Assembly (NCBI RefSeq): GCF_003449015.1
Contig: NZ_QRGD01000008.1
Span: forward strand, 124,001-188,000
Direction of reading: 5' to 3'
DNA from: Aureibaculum luteum
GTDB lineage: Bacteria > Bacteroidota > Bacteroidia > Flavobacteriales > Flavobacteriaceae
Length of the DNA stretch: 64,000 nucleotides
Below the pieces are notes generated by a model. That model did no database searches. It was not told the DNA's origin and saw only the letters and a list, made by a program, of their open reading frames with translations. Shown piece after piece: positions 1-8,809 of this stretch. How positions within the stretch are numbered: position 1 is the first letter of the stretch; each line of letters opens with the position of its first letter. Made by a program: the position numbers and the translations under genes.

Positions 1-208
1 ATTCTGTTTGTCCCATAAGTTATTTAATTACCCTCTAATATAGTAATTTTTATTAGAAATACATGGGTGTGATTGACCAGTATTAATGGATTATATAAAA
101 TAAGGGAGATTCTTTTTTAAGGAAAAAAATTACATTAGATGATTGTGTTCAATAGTAATATTGATTCCTAATAGTAATTGTAGAAGTAAATAATAAAGAA
201 ATAGACAT

Positions 209-240
209 AAAAAAAGCTCTCATTGAAAAATGAGAGCCTT
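209..240 (-). terminator. Rho-independent terminator of the HU gene
   Basis: A perfect 9-bp inverted repeat (216-224 and 229-237) encloses a GAAA loop. Read on the minus strand it is followed by seven T residues (209-215), starting about 25 bases after the HU stop codon. Confidence 0.85.
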
Positions 241-262
241 TAAGTTTTTGTGTGAACTAAAA

Positions 263-535
263 TTAGTTTACAGAACTTTTTAATTCAGCACCTGGCTTAA
301 ATTTCACTACATTTTTAGCAGCAATTTTGATAGTTTTTCCAGTTTGAGGATTTCTTCCATCTCTAGCAGCTCTTTTAGAAACTGACCAAGAACCAAAACC
401 TACTAAAGAAACTCTTCCGCCTTTCTTTAAAGTTTGTTCTACATTACCCATAACTGAATCTAATGCTTTTTTTGCAGCTGCTTTTGAAATTCCTGCGTCT
501 GCAGCCATAGATTCTACTAATTCTGATTTGTTCAT
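263..535 (-). CDS. hup: HU-family DNA-binding protein
   Basis: This is a 90-residue nucleoid protein of the HU/IHF family, which binds DNA as a dimer and bends or compacts it. The whole family length is present: an N-terminal helical part (MNKSELVESMAADAG), the G-F-G-S-W turn near residues 47-51 and the DNA-contacting arm with R-N-P-Q-T-G (about 61-66). It is a single gene with its own promoter (587-616) and terminator (209-240). The ATG at 535 is the only sensible start and gives the standard N-terminus. Whether it behaves as HU or IHF cannot be decided from sequence, but the lone copy and typical length favour a homodimeric HU. Confidence 0.95.
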   Translation of the reverse strand: MNKSELVESMAADAGISKAAAKKALDSVMGNVEQTLKKGGRVSLVGFGSWSVSKRAARDGRNPQTGKTIKIAAKNVVKFKPGAELKSSVN

Positions 536-586
536 AATTTTTTAAATTTAAAATTGATTAATAATTAATTGCTTGTTTAAGCTGAA

Positions 587-616
587 CAAATATAGATTTT
601 ATAAGGGTTAACGCAA
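587..616 (-). promoter_or_regulatory. Bacteroidota-type promoter of the HU gene
   Basis: On the minus strand a TTG (614-616) is followed by 19 bases and then TATATTTG (587-594), an exact match to the -33 TTG / -7 TAnnTTTG promoter of this phylum. The start codon lies 51 bases downstream of the -7 box. Confidence 0.7.
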
Positions 617-764
617 GTTTTACCTATAAAAAAGTCTTATTTTGTTAATAAAACGGGGTCAATTGTTAATAACCATGGGTTTCTAATCCATTTTTTTAAC
701 GCTAAGTCAGTGATAATAGGCATTCGTGTTAATTTTTTGTTAATCTAGCTTTGCCTACACAATA

Positions 765-1718
765 TTATTGAACTTGTGCATTTTGGTCAAATTTATAACC
801 ATTGAGTAAGTCGCCAACTTTCATTTTACGTTTACCTGGTAATTGTAACTCTTCAATAATAAGGTATCCATTATCTAAGGCAACCTTCAATTCTGCTTTA
901 CCAACAATTAATTTTCCAATAGAATGGTGGTGCTGTTCTTTTTCCTTTTTTGCATTAAAAATTTTCATTTCAAAAGTTTCCTTGTTATTAGTAAGAACCG
1001 TCCAAGCTCCAGGATAAGGATTTAAGCCTCTAATCTTATTATAAACATCATCTAATGATTTGTTCCAATCTATTTGACAAGTATCTTTAAAAATCTTTGG
1101 AGCGTCTTTTAATTGATCCTCATCAAATTGATTTTGCGGAGTGGTTTCAATTTTGCCTTCTTCAATCCGTTTTACAGTTTTTACTACAAGGCCACTACCT
1201 AACTCCATTAACTTATCGTGCAAAGTTCCAGCTGTATCATTTTTATCAATAGAAATCTCGTCCTTTAATAAGATAGCACCCGTATCAATTTTATCATCAA
1301 TAAAAAAAGTAGTGACTCCGGTTGTTGTTTCACCATTAATTATTGCCCAATTAATAGGTGCAGCTCCTCTATAGTTTGGTAATAAAGATGCATGCAAGTT
1401 AAAAGTGCCTATTGCTGGCATTTGCCATACTACCTTAGGTAACATTCTAAAAGCTACTACAATTTGTAAATTGGCATTAAGTTCTTCTAGTGTTTTTAGA
1501 AATAACTCATTTTTTAAATTGGTGGGTTGTAAAATGGGTAGGTTTTGCTCTAAAGCATATTTTTTTACAGCAGATTGATTTAATTTTCTCCCTCTACCAG
1601 ACGGTCTGTCAGGTGCGGTAATTACGCCTACTACATTATAATTGTTTTCAATTAAGGCTTTTAATACACCCACAGCAAAATCGGGTGTGCCCATAAATAC
1701 TATTCTAACATCAGTCAT
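765..1718 (-). CDS. fmt: Methionyl-tRNA formyltransferase
   Basis: Fmt formylates the amino group of methionine on initiator tRNA using 10-formyl-tetrahydrofolate, in the cytoplasm. The 317-residue length is normal. The N-terminal formyltransferase domain starts with R-I-V-F-M-G-T-P-D-F-A, and the folate-binding/catalytic segment contains N-L-H-A-S-L-L-P-N-Y-R-G-A-A-P (about residues 108-122), with the family's conserved Asn and His. The C-terminal OB-like domain has the typical G-L-N-P-Y-P-G-A-W. The start codon overlaps the recQ stop by 4 bases, so fmt is the last gene of the AAA ATPase-recQ-fmt unit. All key motifs are intact. Confidence 0.96.
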   Translation of the reverse strand: MTDVRIVFMGTPDFAVGVLKALIENNYNVVGVITAPDRPSGRGRKLNQSAVKKYALEQNLPILQPTNLKNELFLKTLEELNANLQIVVAFRMLPKVVWQMPAIGTFNLHASLLPNYRGAAPINWAIINGETTTGVTTFFIDDKIDTGAILLKDEISIDKNDTAGTLHDKLMELGSGLVVKTVKRIEEGKIETTPQNQFDEDQLKDAPKIFKDTCQIDWNKSLDDVYNKIRGLNPYPGAWTVLTNNKETFEMKIFNAKKEKEQHHHSIGKLIVGKAELKVALDNGYLIIEELQLPGKRKMKVGDLLNGYKFDQNAQVQ

Positions 1719-3610
1719 TTTGGTACTAGTTCTAATTTATTTTGCGAATTTATAGTTATTTTATCAGTATCCAATAGGTTTTGTAGGCTCTTTAATAGGG
1801 TAGAAGAAGGGACATTTAAAAGGGTAGCAATTTCTTTACTAGACAATTGTTTTTTTACCATTAATAGTTTTAAAATTTGATTTGATAAATTGGTATTGGT
1901 TGTTGCCATAGAATCGTTAGCTAAGCAAACATCACAAACACCACAGTTTACTTTTAATTTTTCATCAAAATAATTGAGTAGCAATTTACTTCTGCAAATA
2001 GTATCATTTTCCGCGTAATCTATAATGGCATTGATTTTTTCTAATTTTATACTATTATATTGGTTAATGTCTTTAGAAATGGCATTAATAGTTCTGTTAT
2101 CTTCTCTTGGAACTAAAAACTGTAATTCACTTGTGTTTTTATTGTTTTTATATTTGAGCAAACCATCTTTTTCTAGTTTTATCAACATGCCTTTAATTGT
2201 TGAGACTTGTGTCTCTAATTTTTTTGCTAAAACAGATTCATTAATTTTTATAAAATTATCAAAAATACCTCCGTGCGTTCTCAAAATTATTTTAACAAGA
2301 CTGTTGTTGGTTCGCTCCGCATAATCTAATACCCGGTTTGGAGGCATTATAAATTTTAACATAGATTGTTTGTTAAAACCTTCGTTAAATAAAAGTATTT
2401 GTTCTCGTTCTAATAATTTTAAAGCATTGTATGTTTTTAAAATATTCGTTTTATAAGTGTGGCAAAATGTAGCAAGATCAAATTCAAATTGATATTCTGG
2501 TCTTTCTCCAAATGCAATGTAAAAATATTGATTTAAGTTATTATAAATTTCTTTCGCAAATTCAGTTGTTACCACACCTTTTTGAAACTGATTTTTTAGG
2601 TTATTGATAGTGTGATCATTCGCAAAAAGAATGGAGCTGGCGTCATTACCATCTCTACCGGCTCTACCAGCTTCTTGCATATAATTTTCTAAACTAAAAG
2701 GTAAATCGACATGGATAATTAATTCAACATTATCTTTGTCTATCCCCATTCCAAAAGCATTGGTCGCTACCATTATGGGTGTTTTTTCTTCCATCCAATT
2801 ATCAAAAGAACGTTGCTTTTCTTCATTAGATAACCCCGCATGATAATACGAGCTTTTAAAATTATTTTTGTTTAAATGATTGCTAAAATCTTGTACACGT
2901 CGACGGCTATTTACATAAATAATCGTTGTATTGTTACTTTTTTTAAGTAGCTTTTTTATCTCAAAATATACATCTTCATGTCTTGATATATTTAGAGCTA
3001 ATTTTTTTCGAACCAATGATTGTTTAAAAACAGTAGCATCTTCTATTTCTAAATTTTTCATTAAATCGTCTAAAACACGACGGGTTGCTGTGGCGGTTAA
3101 GGCAAGTATTGGGGCATCAATACCCAATTCTTTAATTGCAGGAATTTTTAAATATGCAGGTCTAAAATCATGGCCCCACTCAGAGATACAGTGAGCCTCA
3201 TCAACAGCAATTAGGTTAATATCTAATTGTTTTAGTTTTTGTTGAATAAAATCTGATTGTAATTTTTCTGGTGAAACATATAAGAATTTATAATTACCAA
3301 ATTGTAAATTATCAAATGCTTGTATGGCCTGTTCTTGATTTAGATTAGAAGTGATAGCAATGGCTTTAATACCTTTTTCTTTTAGATTGCTTACTTGGTC
3401 ATTCATTAATGCAATTAAAGGCGATACAACTAAGCAAACTCCTTTTTTTAATAATGCAGGTATTTGATAACAGATAGATTTTCCACCGCCAGTTGGTAAA
3501 ATAGCAACTACATTTTTACCCTCTAAAATGGTATTAATAATTTGTTCTTGCGAAGCTCTAAAGTTGGGGTAGCCCCAATAGGTATTCAGTAGCGTTCTTG
3601 CAGTTTCCAT
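1715..3610 (-). CDS. recQ: ATP-dependent DNA helicase RecQ
   Basis: This superfamily 2 3'-5' DNA helicase of the RecQ family has 631 residues. Visible motifs are T-G-G-G-K-S (Walker A, about residues 41-46), D-E-A-H (about 137-140) followed by C-I-S-E-W-G-H-D-F-R-P, L-T-A-T-A in motif III, and Q-E-A-G-R-A-G-R-D-G in motif VI. A zinc-binding segment (C-R-S-K-L-L-L-N-Y-F and C-G-V-C-D-V-C near 545-570) is followed by a short winged-helix-like tail. A clear HRDC domain is not seen, so this is the short RecQ form. It overlaps fmt by 4 bases and the upstream ATPase gene by 1 base, indicating translational coupling. Its substrate in the cell cannot be inferred beyond general recombination and repair. 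Confidence 0.94.
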   Translation of the reverse strand: METARTLLNTYWGYPNFRASQEQIINTILEGKNVVAILPTGGGKSICYQIPALLKKGVCLVVSPLIALMNDQVSNLKEKGIKAIAITSNLNQEQAIQAFDNLQFGNYKFLYVSPEKLQSDFIQQKLKQLDINLIAVDEAHCISEWGHDFRPAYLKIPAIKELGIDAPILALTATATRRVLDDLMKNLEIEDATVFKQSLVRKKLALNISRHEDVYFEIKKLLKKSNNTTIIYVNSRRRVQDFSNHLNKNNFKSSYYHAGLSNEEKQRSFDNWMEEKTPIMVATNAFGMGIDKDNVELIIHVDLPFSLENYMQEAGRAGRDGNDASSILFANDHTINNLKNQFQKGVVTTEFAKEIYNNLNQYFYIAFGERPEYQFEFDLATFCHTYKTNILKTYNALKLLEREQILLFNEGFNKQSMLKFIMPPNRVLDYAERTNNSLVKIILRTHGGIFDNFIKINESVLAKKLETQVSTIKGMLIKLEKDGLLKYKNNKNTSELQFLVPREDNRTINAISKDINQYNSIKLEKINAIIDYAENDTICRSKLLLNYFDEKLKVNCGVCDVCLANDSMATTNTNLSNQILKLLMVKKQLSSKEIATLLNVPSSTLLKSLQNLLDTDKITINSQNKLELVPK

Positions 3611-4170
3611 TAGTTAGGTTTCACATTGTCTAGAATAAAATCAACTCTAAAATTTATTTCGCCTACAGGCACTTCTAAGATGTTATATCCTAATTCGGTA
3701 TAGGCATGTTTTAAATGTTGATACAAATCGGTAGCCATTTCAAAACTCTCATAACGTTCGTCATCTGTGGTGTAAATTTCTTCCCATGGAGGCAGTAAAA
3801 ACACACTATCATATTTATATTTTTCACTTTTTTGAATATAAATTTTGGGAAATTGAGTCTCGGTATGATTCATATAGGCATGAATGTCTGGAATACCTCT
3901 ATCGAAAAAGATAATATCAGCATCCAATTTTAGAGCTTCTAAATATTGATTTTCCCTTCCCTCTAACAGTAGTTTACTAAACAATAAAGGATCGTTTAAA
4001 AACAAATATTCAATACCGTTAGACCTTGCTTCTAAAGTGATTTGTCTTGATATTTCAGGAATACAGATAAGGTTTCTACGCTCTAGTTCGTTTATTAAAG
4101 TAGTTTTACCTGTTCCAGGGCCTCCAGTGATTACAATTTTTTTTGGAGAAGTTTTTAGATTGCTTGTCAT
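3610..4170 (-). CDS. AAA_28-type NTP-binding protein
   Basis: A 186-residue P-loop protein. The Walker A motif G-G-P-G-T-G-K-T-T lies near residues 16-24. A second acidic strand, D-I-I-F-F-D-R-G-I-P-D (about 85-95), matches the nucleoside-kinase-like AAA_28 group, in which D-R-G-x-x-D marks the phosphoryl-transfer site. I infer a small-molecule or nucleotide kinase, but the substrate is unknown. It is the first gene of the minus-strand unit with recQ and fmt, and its stop codon abuts the recQ start. The start is the ATG at 4168-4170. Confidence 0.8.
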   Translation of the reverse strand: MTSNLKTSPKKIVITGGPGTGKTTLINELERRNLICIPEISRQITLEARSNGIEYLFLNDPLLFSKLLLEGRENQYLEALKLDADIIFFDRGIPDIHAYMNHTETQFPKIYIQKSEKYKYDSVFLLPPWEEIYTTDDERYESFEMATDLYQHLKHAYTELGYNILEVPVGEINFRVDFILDNVKPN

Positions 4171-4196
4171 ATAACAAAGAAACTAAATTTTATCTG

Positions 4197-4204
4197 TATT
4201 TTTG
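4197..4204 (+). promoter_or_regulatory. Putative -7 box upstream of the DUF493 gene
   Basis: TATTTTTG matches the TAnnTTTG -7 consensus and lies in the divergent gap between the AAA_28 gene and the DUF493 gene. No TTG at the ideal spacing is seen, so support is partial. Confidence 0.35.
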
Positions 4205-4278
4205 TCAGTGATTGGTCATTTTATATAATGACAACTCGATATGGTACATTAATTGCCTTATATCTTATAAAAAAAGTG

Positions 4279-4560
4279 ATGAGCGAACAAATTGAATTTT
4301 ATAAAAAATTAAAGCATAGATTAGAAGAAACTACTGAGTTTCCTACAAAATATTTGTATAAGTTTATTATCCCTGCAGATGATAGTAAGATGTTAGAAAT
4401 TGAAGTGATGTTTGATCATACAGGAGCCGTAATTGAGAAGAAAACTTCGAAAACGGGTAAATATGTCAGTTTATCCATTTTAGTTCAAATGGCTAATGCA
4501 GATGTAATTATTGAAAAATATAAAGAAGTTGCCAAAGTAGAAGGTGTTATATCTTTGTGA
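4279..4560 (+). CDS. DUF493 family protein
   Basis: A 93-residue cytoplasmic protein of the DUF493 (YbeD-like) family, an ACT-like fold of unknown molecular role. The recognisable core is F-P-T-K-Y-L-Y-K-F-I-I-P followed by V-M-F-D-H-T-G-A-V-I and the S-K-T-G-K-Y-V-S-L-S segment. I chose the ATG at 4279 because it gives the usual family N-terminus (MSEQIEFYKKLKHRLEE). The frame stays open to an ATG at 4228, but those 17 residues do not look conserved. It is divergent from the AAA_28 gene and stands alone ahead of the PpiC operon. Confidence 0.85.
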   Translation: MSEQIEFYKKLKHRLEETTEFPTKYLYKFIIPADDSKMLEIEVMFDHTGAVIEKKTSKTGKYVSLSILVQMANADVIIEKYKEVAKVEGVISL

Positions 4561-4592
4561 TATTTTTAACAGGATTATATATAAATATAAAA

Positions 4593-4600
4593 TATTTTTG
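4593..4600 (+). promoter_or_regulatory. Putative -7 box of the PpiC operon
   Basis: TATTTTTG fits TAnnTTTG and sits about 40 bases before the ATG at 4641. The -33 element is not clear. Confidence 0.35.
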
Positions 4601-4640
4601 GGCGTTCTAAACGATCGGAATTTACAACATTAAACTTTTT

Positions 4641-6539
4641 ATGAATTTAAAGAACCTATTGATTTGTCTTTTCTTTGTAAACTATTTTTACATTGGGGCA
4701 CAAACCAAAAAAGATATACTATTTGCTGTTGCAAATGAACCTGTTTATAAGGATGAGTTTACGCGAGTTTTTAATAAAAACAGAGATATCGTTGCAGAGG
4801 AAAATAAAAAATCTGTCGAAGAATATTTAGATTTATATGTTAACTATAAGCTGAAATTAAAACAAGCTTATGACCTTAAGTATGATACGGTTGCATCATT
4901 TAAAAAGGAGTTAAATTCTTATCGAGAGCAATTAATTATTCCTTACTTAACAGATAGTAAAATTACAGAAGCATTAGTGCAAGAGGCATTTGAAAGAAGT
5001 CAGTTAGAAATTAATGCCAGTCATATTTTGGTTGGAGTACCTAAAAAGGCTTCACCTGCTGACACTTTAAAAGCATATAAGAAAATAATTGAAGCGAGGT
5101 TAAAAGTTGTAAACGGGCAACCTTTTGAGGAAGTAGCTAAGGAGTATTCTGAAGATCCATCAGCTCAACAAAATGGTGGTAATTTAGGGTTTTTCACTGT
5201 TTTTGATATGGTATATGACTTTGAAAATGCTGCTTATAATACAGAGGTAAATAAGGTTTCAATGCCGTTTCGAACCCAATTTGGATATCATATTGTTAAA
5301 GTAAATAATAAAAGAGAATCTAAAGGCGAAGTTGAAGTAGCTCATATTATGATAAAGGAAAACCCTACAGATTCACTATATGCCAAAACTAAAATTGAAG
5401 AGGTATATGCTAAAGTGAAGCAAGGAAGTCCGTTCCATTTTTTAGCGAACTTACATTCGGACGATAAAACATCAGCTTTAAACGGAGGAGCACTGCCAAA
5501 ATTTAGTGCCAATAGAATGATAAAGTCATTTTCTGATGTGGCGTTTTCTATAAAAGAAGTTAATGATGTTTCCAAACCGTTTAAAACCGTTTATGGATGG
5601 CACATTGTAAAATTAATAAAGAAACATCCCATAACAGATTTAGAAAGTAGAAGAGCGGAGTTGGTTCAGAAAATTGAAAAGAACGAACGTTCTCAAAGAG
5701 CAGGAAAGTCAGTGGTAAAAAAACTAATGAATTCTTATACTATAAATAAAGATGAAGAATTACAACTGCTGTTCTTAAAAAATAATACGCTTGAGCTCAA
5801 TAAAAAGTTAGATCAGGATCTTTTTACAATTAATGGGGATACGATCAAAGTATCTGAATTAGTAGCTTATAGTAATGGGAAAAATACAAATCAGAAAGAG
5901 ATTTATAATAGTTTTGTAGAATTAAAAGTACTTGATTATTTCAAGGCCAATTTAGAAAAAACAGAAGCGGATTTCGCTATTACAATGCAAGAGTATAAAG
6001 ATGGTTTATTACTTTTTGAGCTTTTGCAAGACAAAGTGTGGAAGAAAGCAGAAAAAGATACGGTTGCGTTACAACAGTATTTTAATGAACATTCAAGCAA
6101 ATATATTTTAAAGAAAAGAGGAGATGTTATTTTAGCATCATGTACCGTAAAAGAAAAAGCTGATGTTGTTCAAAGTATGCTTGAGTCTGGAAAAAGTCTA
6201 GATGAGATAAAAGCAGCGGTAAATGAAAACCCTTTAATACATGTTATTTTTACAAAAGGAATTTTAGAAGAAAATCACAAAAAATTCCCAAAGAACTTTT
6301 CTTTAGATTCTATTGGAGTTTCTGATGTCTATGAAGAAAATACGAATAACTTTGTGGTTGTTAAAACGATAAAGATTTTACCATCAGAACCTATGCAATT
6401 TAAGAAGGCTCGTGGTTTGGTAATCAATGATTTTCAAGAACAGTTAGAAAAGGATTGGATTGTAGAATTAAAAAAACAATATCCAGTAAAAGTTAATAAA
6501 AAGCTTTTAAAAAAAATGATTAAACAAAAACAAAATTAA
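4641..6539 (+). CDS. Exported parvulin-type peptidyl-prolyl isomerase (two PpiC domains)
   Basis: A 632-residue periplasmic folding factor. An N-terminal signal peptide (LLICLFFVNYFYIGAQ) precedes a SurA-like helical region. Two rotamase domains follow: about residues 128-222, with S-H-I-L-V at its start and F-G-Y-H-I-V-K at its end, and about 228-335, with A-H-I-M-I and Y-G-W-H-I-V-K. The remaining 300 residues are another helical chaperone-like region. Parvulins catalyse cis-trans isomerisation at proline, and SurA relatives help outer-membrane proteins cross the periplasm. It is the first of three adjacent genes of this type, with one base between its stop and the next start. Substrates are unknown. 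Confidence 0.9.
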   Translation: MNLKNLLICLFFVNYFYIGAQTKKDILFAVANEPVYKDEFTRVFNKNRDIVAEENKKSVEEYLDLYVNYKLKLKQAYDLKYDTVASFKKELNSYREQLIIPYLTDSKITEALVQEAFERSQLEINASHILVGVPKKASPADTLKAYKKIIEARLKVVNGQPFEEVAKEYSEDPSAQQNGGNLGFFTVFDMVYDFENAAYNTEVNKVSMPFRTQFGYHIVKVNNKRESKGEVEVAHIMIKENPTDSLYAKTKIEEVYAKVKQGSPFHFLANLHSDDKTSALNGGALPKFSANRMIKSFSDVAFSIKEVNDVSKPFKTVYGWHIVKLIKKHPITDLESRRAELVQKIEKNERSQRAGKSVVKKLMNSYTINKDEELQLLFLKNNTLELNKKLDQDLFTINGDTIKVSELVAYSNGKNTNQKEIYNSFVELKVLDYFKANLEKTEADFAITMQEYKDGLLLFELLQDKVWKKAEKDTVALQQYFNEHSSKYILKKRGDVILASCTVKEKADVVQSMLESGKSLDEIKAAVNENPLIHVIFTKGILEENHKKFPKNFSLDSIGVSDVYEENTNNFVVVKTIKILPSEPMQFKKARGLVINDFQEQLEKDWIVELKKQYPVKVNKKLLKKMIKQKQN

Positions 6540-6540
6540 T

Positions 6541-7380
6541 TTGAATTATAGGATCATATACATAGTAGTAGCCTTAGCCATTTTTTCGTGTAAACGATCT
6601 GAAAATGAAGGGAAACCTGTAGCTAAAGTCTATGAAAATGTTTTATATGAAAAAGATCTTAATGAACTGCTGCCTGATAATATTTCAAAAGAAGATAGTT
6701 TGATTTTTGTAAAAAATTATATAAATAAGTGGGCCAGAGAACAATTATTGGTTCAAAAAGCTAAAATTAATCTACACGAAGAGAAAGAGCACATTAATAC
6801 ATTGGTAAATCAATATCATCAAGATTTATTGATAAACAAATATAAAGAAGCAGTAGTTAAACAAGAATTAGATACACTAGTTACTGAAGAGGATATTGAA
6901 AGGTTTTATGGAGATAATACGGAGATTTTTAAATTGAATGAAGCTCTTGTTAAATTTAGGTATATCTTTTTTGATGAAAAAATTAATAATGCAAAGGAGT
7001 TTATTTCTTTATTTAAAGATGATAAACATGATTCTGATATTAAAATTATGAAACAAGAACTACAGTTAAAATCTCATAATTTAAATGATTCTATTTGGAT
7101 AAAATATGATGATGTTTTAAAGAATGCCTCTTTCTTAAAAAGTTATGATAAAAATGATTTTTTAAAGAAAAATAAATTTATTCATAAAGAAGATTCAATA
7201 GGGGTTTATCTAGTTGAAATTAAAGATGTATTATTGCGGAATGATACAGCTCCAATGAGTTATGCCATACCTACCATAAAACAAATGTTATTGCACAAGC
7301 GGAAGCTTGAGTTATTAAAGAAAATTGAAGAAACATTAACTGAAGATGCTATTAAAAATAAAGAATTTCAAATATATTAA
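6541..7380 (+). CDS. PPIase-operon lipoprotein (SurA-like, no clear rotamase domain)
   Basis: A 279-residue predicted lipoprotein: the N-terminal segment IIYIVVALAIFSC ends in a lipobox cysteine. The body is charged and helical, like the N- and C-terminal chaperone parts of SurA. I do not see a complete PpiC domain (no H-I-L-V plus G-Y-H-I pair). The start must be the TTG at 6541, because no ATG exists before the signal peptide. It lies one base after the upstream PPIase stop and 1 base before the third gene, so the three are one operon. It probably works with its neighbours as a membrane-anchored chaperone in outer-membrane biogenesis. This role is inferred from context. Confidence 0.8.
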   Translation: MNYRIIYIVVALAIFSCKRSENEGKPVAKVYENVLYEKDLNELLPDNISKEDSLIFVKNYINKWAREQLLVQKAKINLHEEKEHINTLVNQYHQDLLINKYKEAVVKQELDTLVTEEDIERFYGDNTEIFKLNEALVKFRYIFFDEKINNAKEFISLFKDDKHDSDIKIMKQELQLKSHNLNDSIWIKYDDVLKNASFLKSYDKNDFLKKNKFIHKEDSIGVYLVEIKDVLLRNDTAPMSYAIPTIKQMLLHKRKLELLKKIEETLTEDAIKNKEFQIY

Positions 7381-7381
7381 T

Positions 7382-8755
7382 ATGTTAAAAAAGTTTATAG
7401 TACTTATATTATTAGGATTTACGTTTACAACGCAAGCACAAGATTCTACTCAAACTCAAAAAAGAGTAAAATTAGATGGTGTTGCTACTGTTGTTGGAAA
7501 AAACATTGTATTAGAATCTGAAATTGCTGCGTATAAATTAGAATTTGAACAGCAAAGTGAAGGTAAAGTAGATATATCTGACTGTGAAATGCTAGAGCAA
7601 ATTATGGAAAGAAAACTATTATCTCATCATGCCGTAATTGACAGTGTTGTCGTTACTGAAGCTGAGATAAATACTAATGTAGAGCAAAAAATCGCTTATT
7701 TCTTACAACAATTAGGCTCCGAAGAAAAAGTCTATTCGTTTTATGGATTTAATGATATGGCTGATCTTAGAAAGGAGTTTAATGAAGTTGAGAAAGAAGG
7801 TTTAATGGTTAAAAAAATGCAACTTCAATTAACAGAAGAAGTAGATGTTACCCCAGAAGAGGTTCGGAATTACTATAAAAGTTTAGAAGACGAAAATAAT
7901 TTACCTGAAATTGGTGCAGAAATTGAATTACAACAAATTGTAATGTATGCAGAGCCATCTAAAGAGGAAGTAGAAAGAGTAATTGATAAACTTAAGGAAA
8001 TTAAAAAGGACGTTGAAAATGGTAGTAATTTTAAAATGAAAGCTATATTGTTTTCAGAAGATCCTGGTGTAACTGAAAATAGTGGATTGTATACCATTAC
8101 GAGAGAAAGTCAATTTGTAACAGAATTTAAAGAAGCGGCCTTTAGTTTAGATGAAGGTGAAATGTCTGAGCCTTTTAAATCTGATTATGGGTATCATATT
8201 TTACAAGTTGAAAAGGTAAAGGGGAAACAACGTGATGCCAGACACTTATTAATGCAACCAGAAGTTACTGATGAGCAGAAAGAAAAAGTAAAAGATTCTT
8301 TAGAAAATGTTAGAATAAACATCTTAAAATTAAAGATATCTTATGATGATGCAGTTGTAAAGTATTCTGAAGAAAAAGAAACAAAAGCGAATAAGGGGTT
8401 ATTAATGAATCCTGAAACGAATGACTCTAAGTTCGATTTAACAAGAATGGATCCTACGCTATATGCACGTGTTAGCACCTTAAAGAAAGGAGAAGTAACT
8501 GATGTGTTTTTAGATAGAACTAGAGAAGGAAAAGAAATGTATAAAATAATCTTAATGAAATCTAGAACGGATGCACATACGGCTGATTTAGTTAAGGATT
8601 ATGTGAAAATACAAGGCCTAGCTTTACAAAAGAAAAAAGAAGAAACTATATCTAAATGGACTAAAGATAAAATAGGAGATACTTATATTAAAATAAATAA
8701 AGACTATAGCAATTGTGATTTTAAAAACAATTGGAAAAAAGAAAGTACTCAATAG
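7382..8755 (+). CDS. SurA-like periplasmic peptidyl-prolyl isomerase
   Basis: A 457-residue protein with a signal peptide (MLKKFIVLILLGFTFTTQAQ). The N-terminal SurA-like segment starts at V-A-T-V-V-G-K-N-I-V-L-E-S-E-I. A PpiC domain near residues 180-285 ends with D-Y-G-Y-H-I-L-Q-V, and a weaker second copy starts at A-R-H-L-L-M-Q-P. This is the closest of the three to canonical SurA, which escorts unfolded beta-barrel proteins. I set the start at the ATG 7382. An earlier in-frame start at 7346 would overlap the preceding gene and put residues before the signal peptide. Confidence 0.9.
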   Translation: MLKKFIVLILLGFTFTTQAQDSTQTQKRVKLDGVATVVGKNIVLESEIAAYKLEFEQQSEGKVDISDCEMLEQIMERKLLSHHAVIDSVVVTEAEINTNVEQKIAYFLQQLGSEEKVYSFYGFNDMADLRKEFNEVEKEGLMVKKMQLQLTEEVDVTPEEVRNYYKSLEDENNLPEIGAEIELQQIVMYAEPSKEEVERVIDKLKEIKKDVENGSNFKMKAILFSEDPGVTENSGLYTITRESQFVTEFKEAAFSLDEGEMSEPFKSDYGYHILQVEKVKGKQRDARHLLMQPEVTDEQKEKVKDSLENVRINILKLKISYDDAVVKYSEEKETKANKGLLMNPETNDSKFDLTRMDPTLYARVSTLKKGEVTDVFLDRTREGKEMYKIILMKSRTDAHTADLVKDYVKIQGLALQKKKEETISKWTKDKIGDTYIKINKDYSNCDFKNNWKKESTQ

Positions 8756-8809
8756 TCAGTGAACTCGTAATTCATTAGTAGTATACATTAATTCATTAAA
8801 TAGTTGTCA

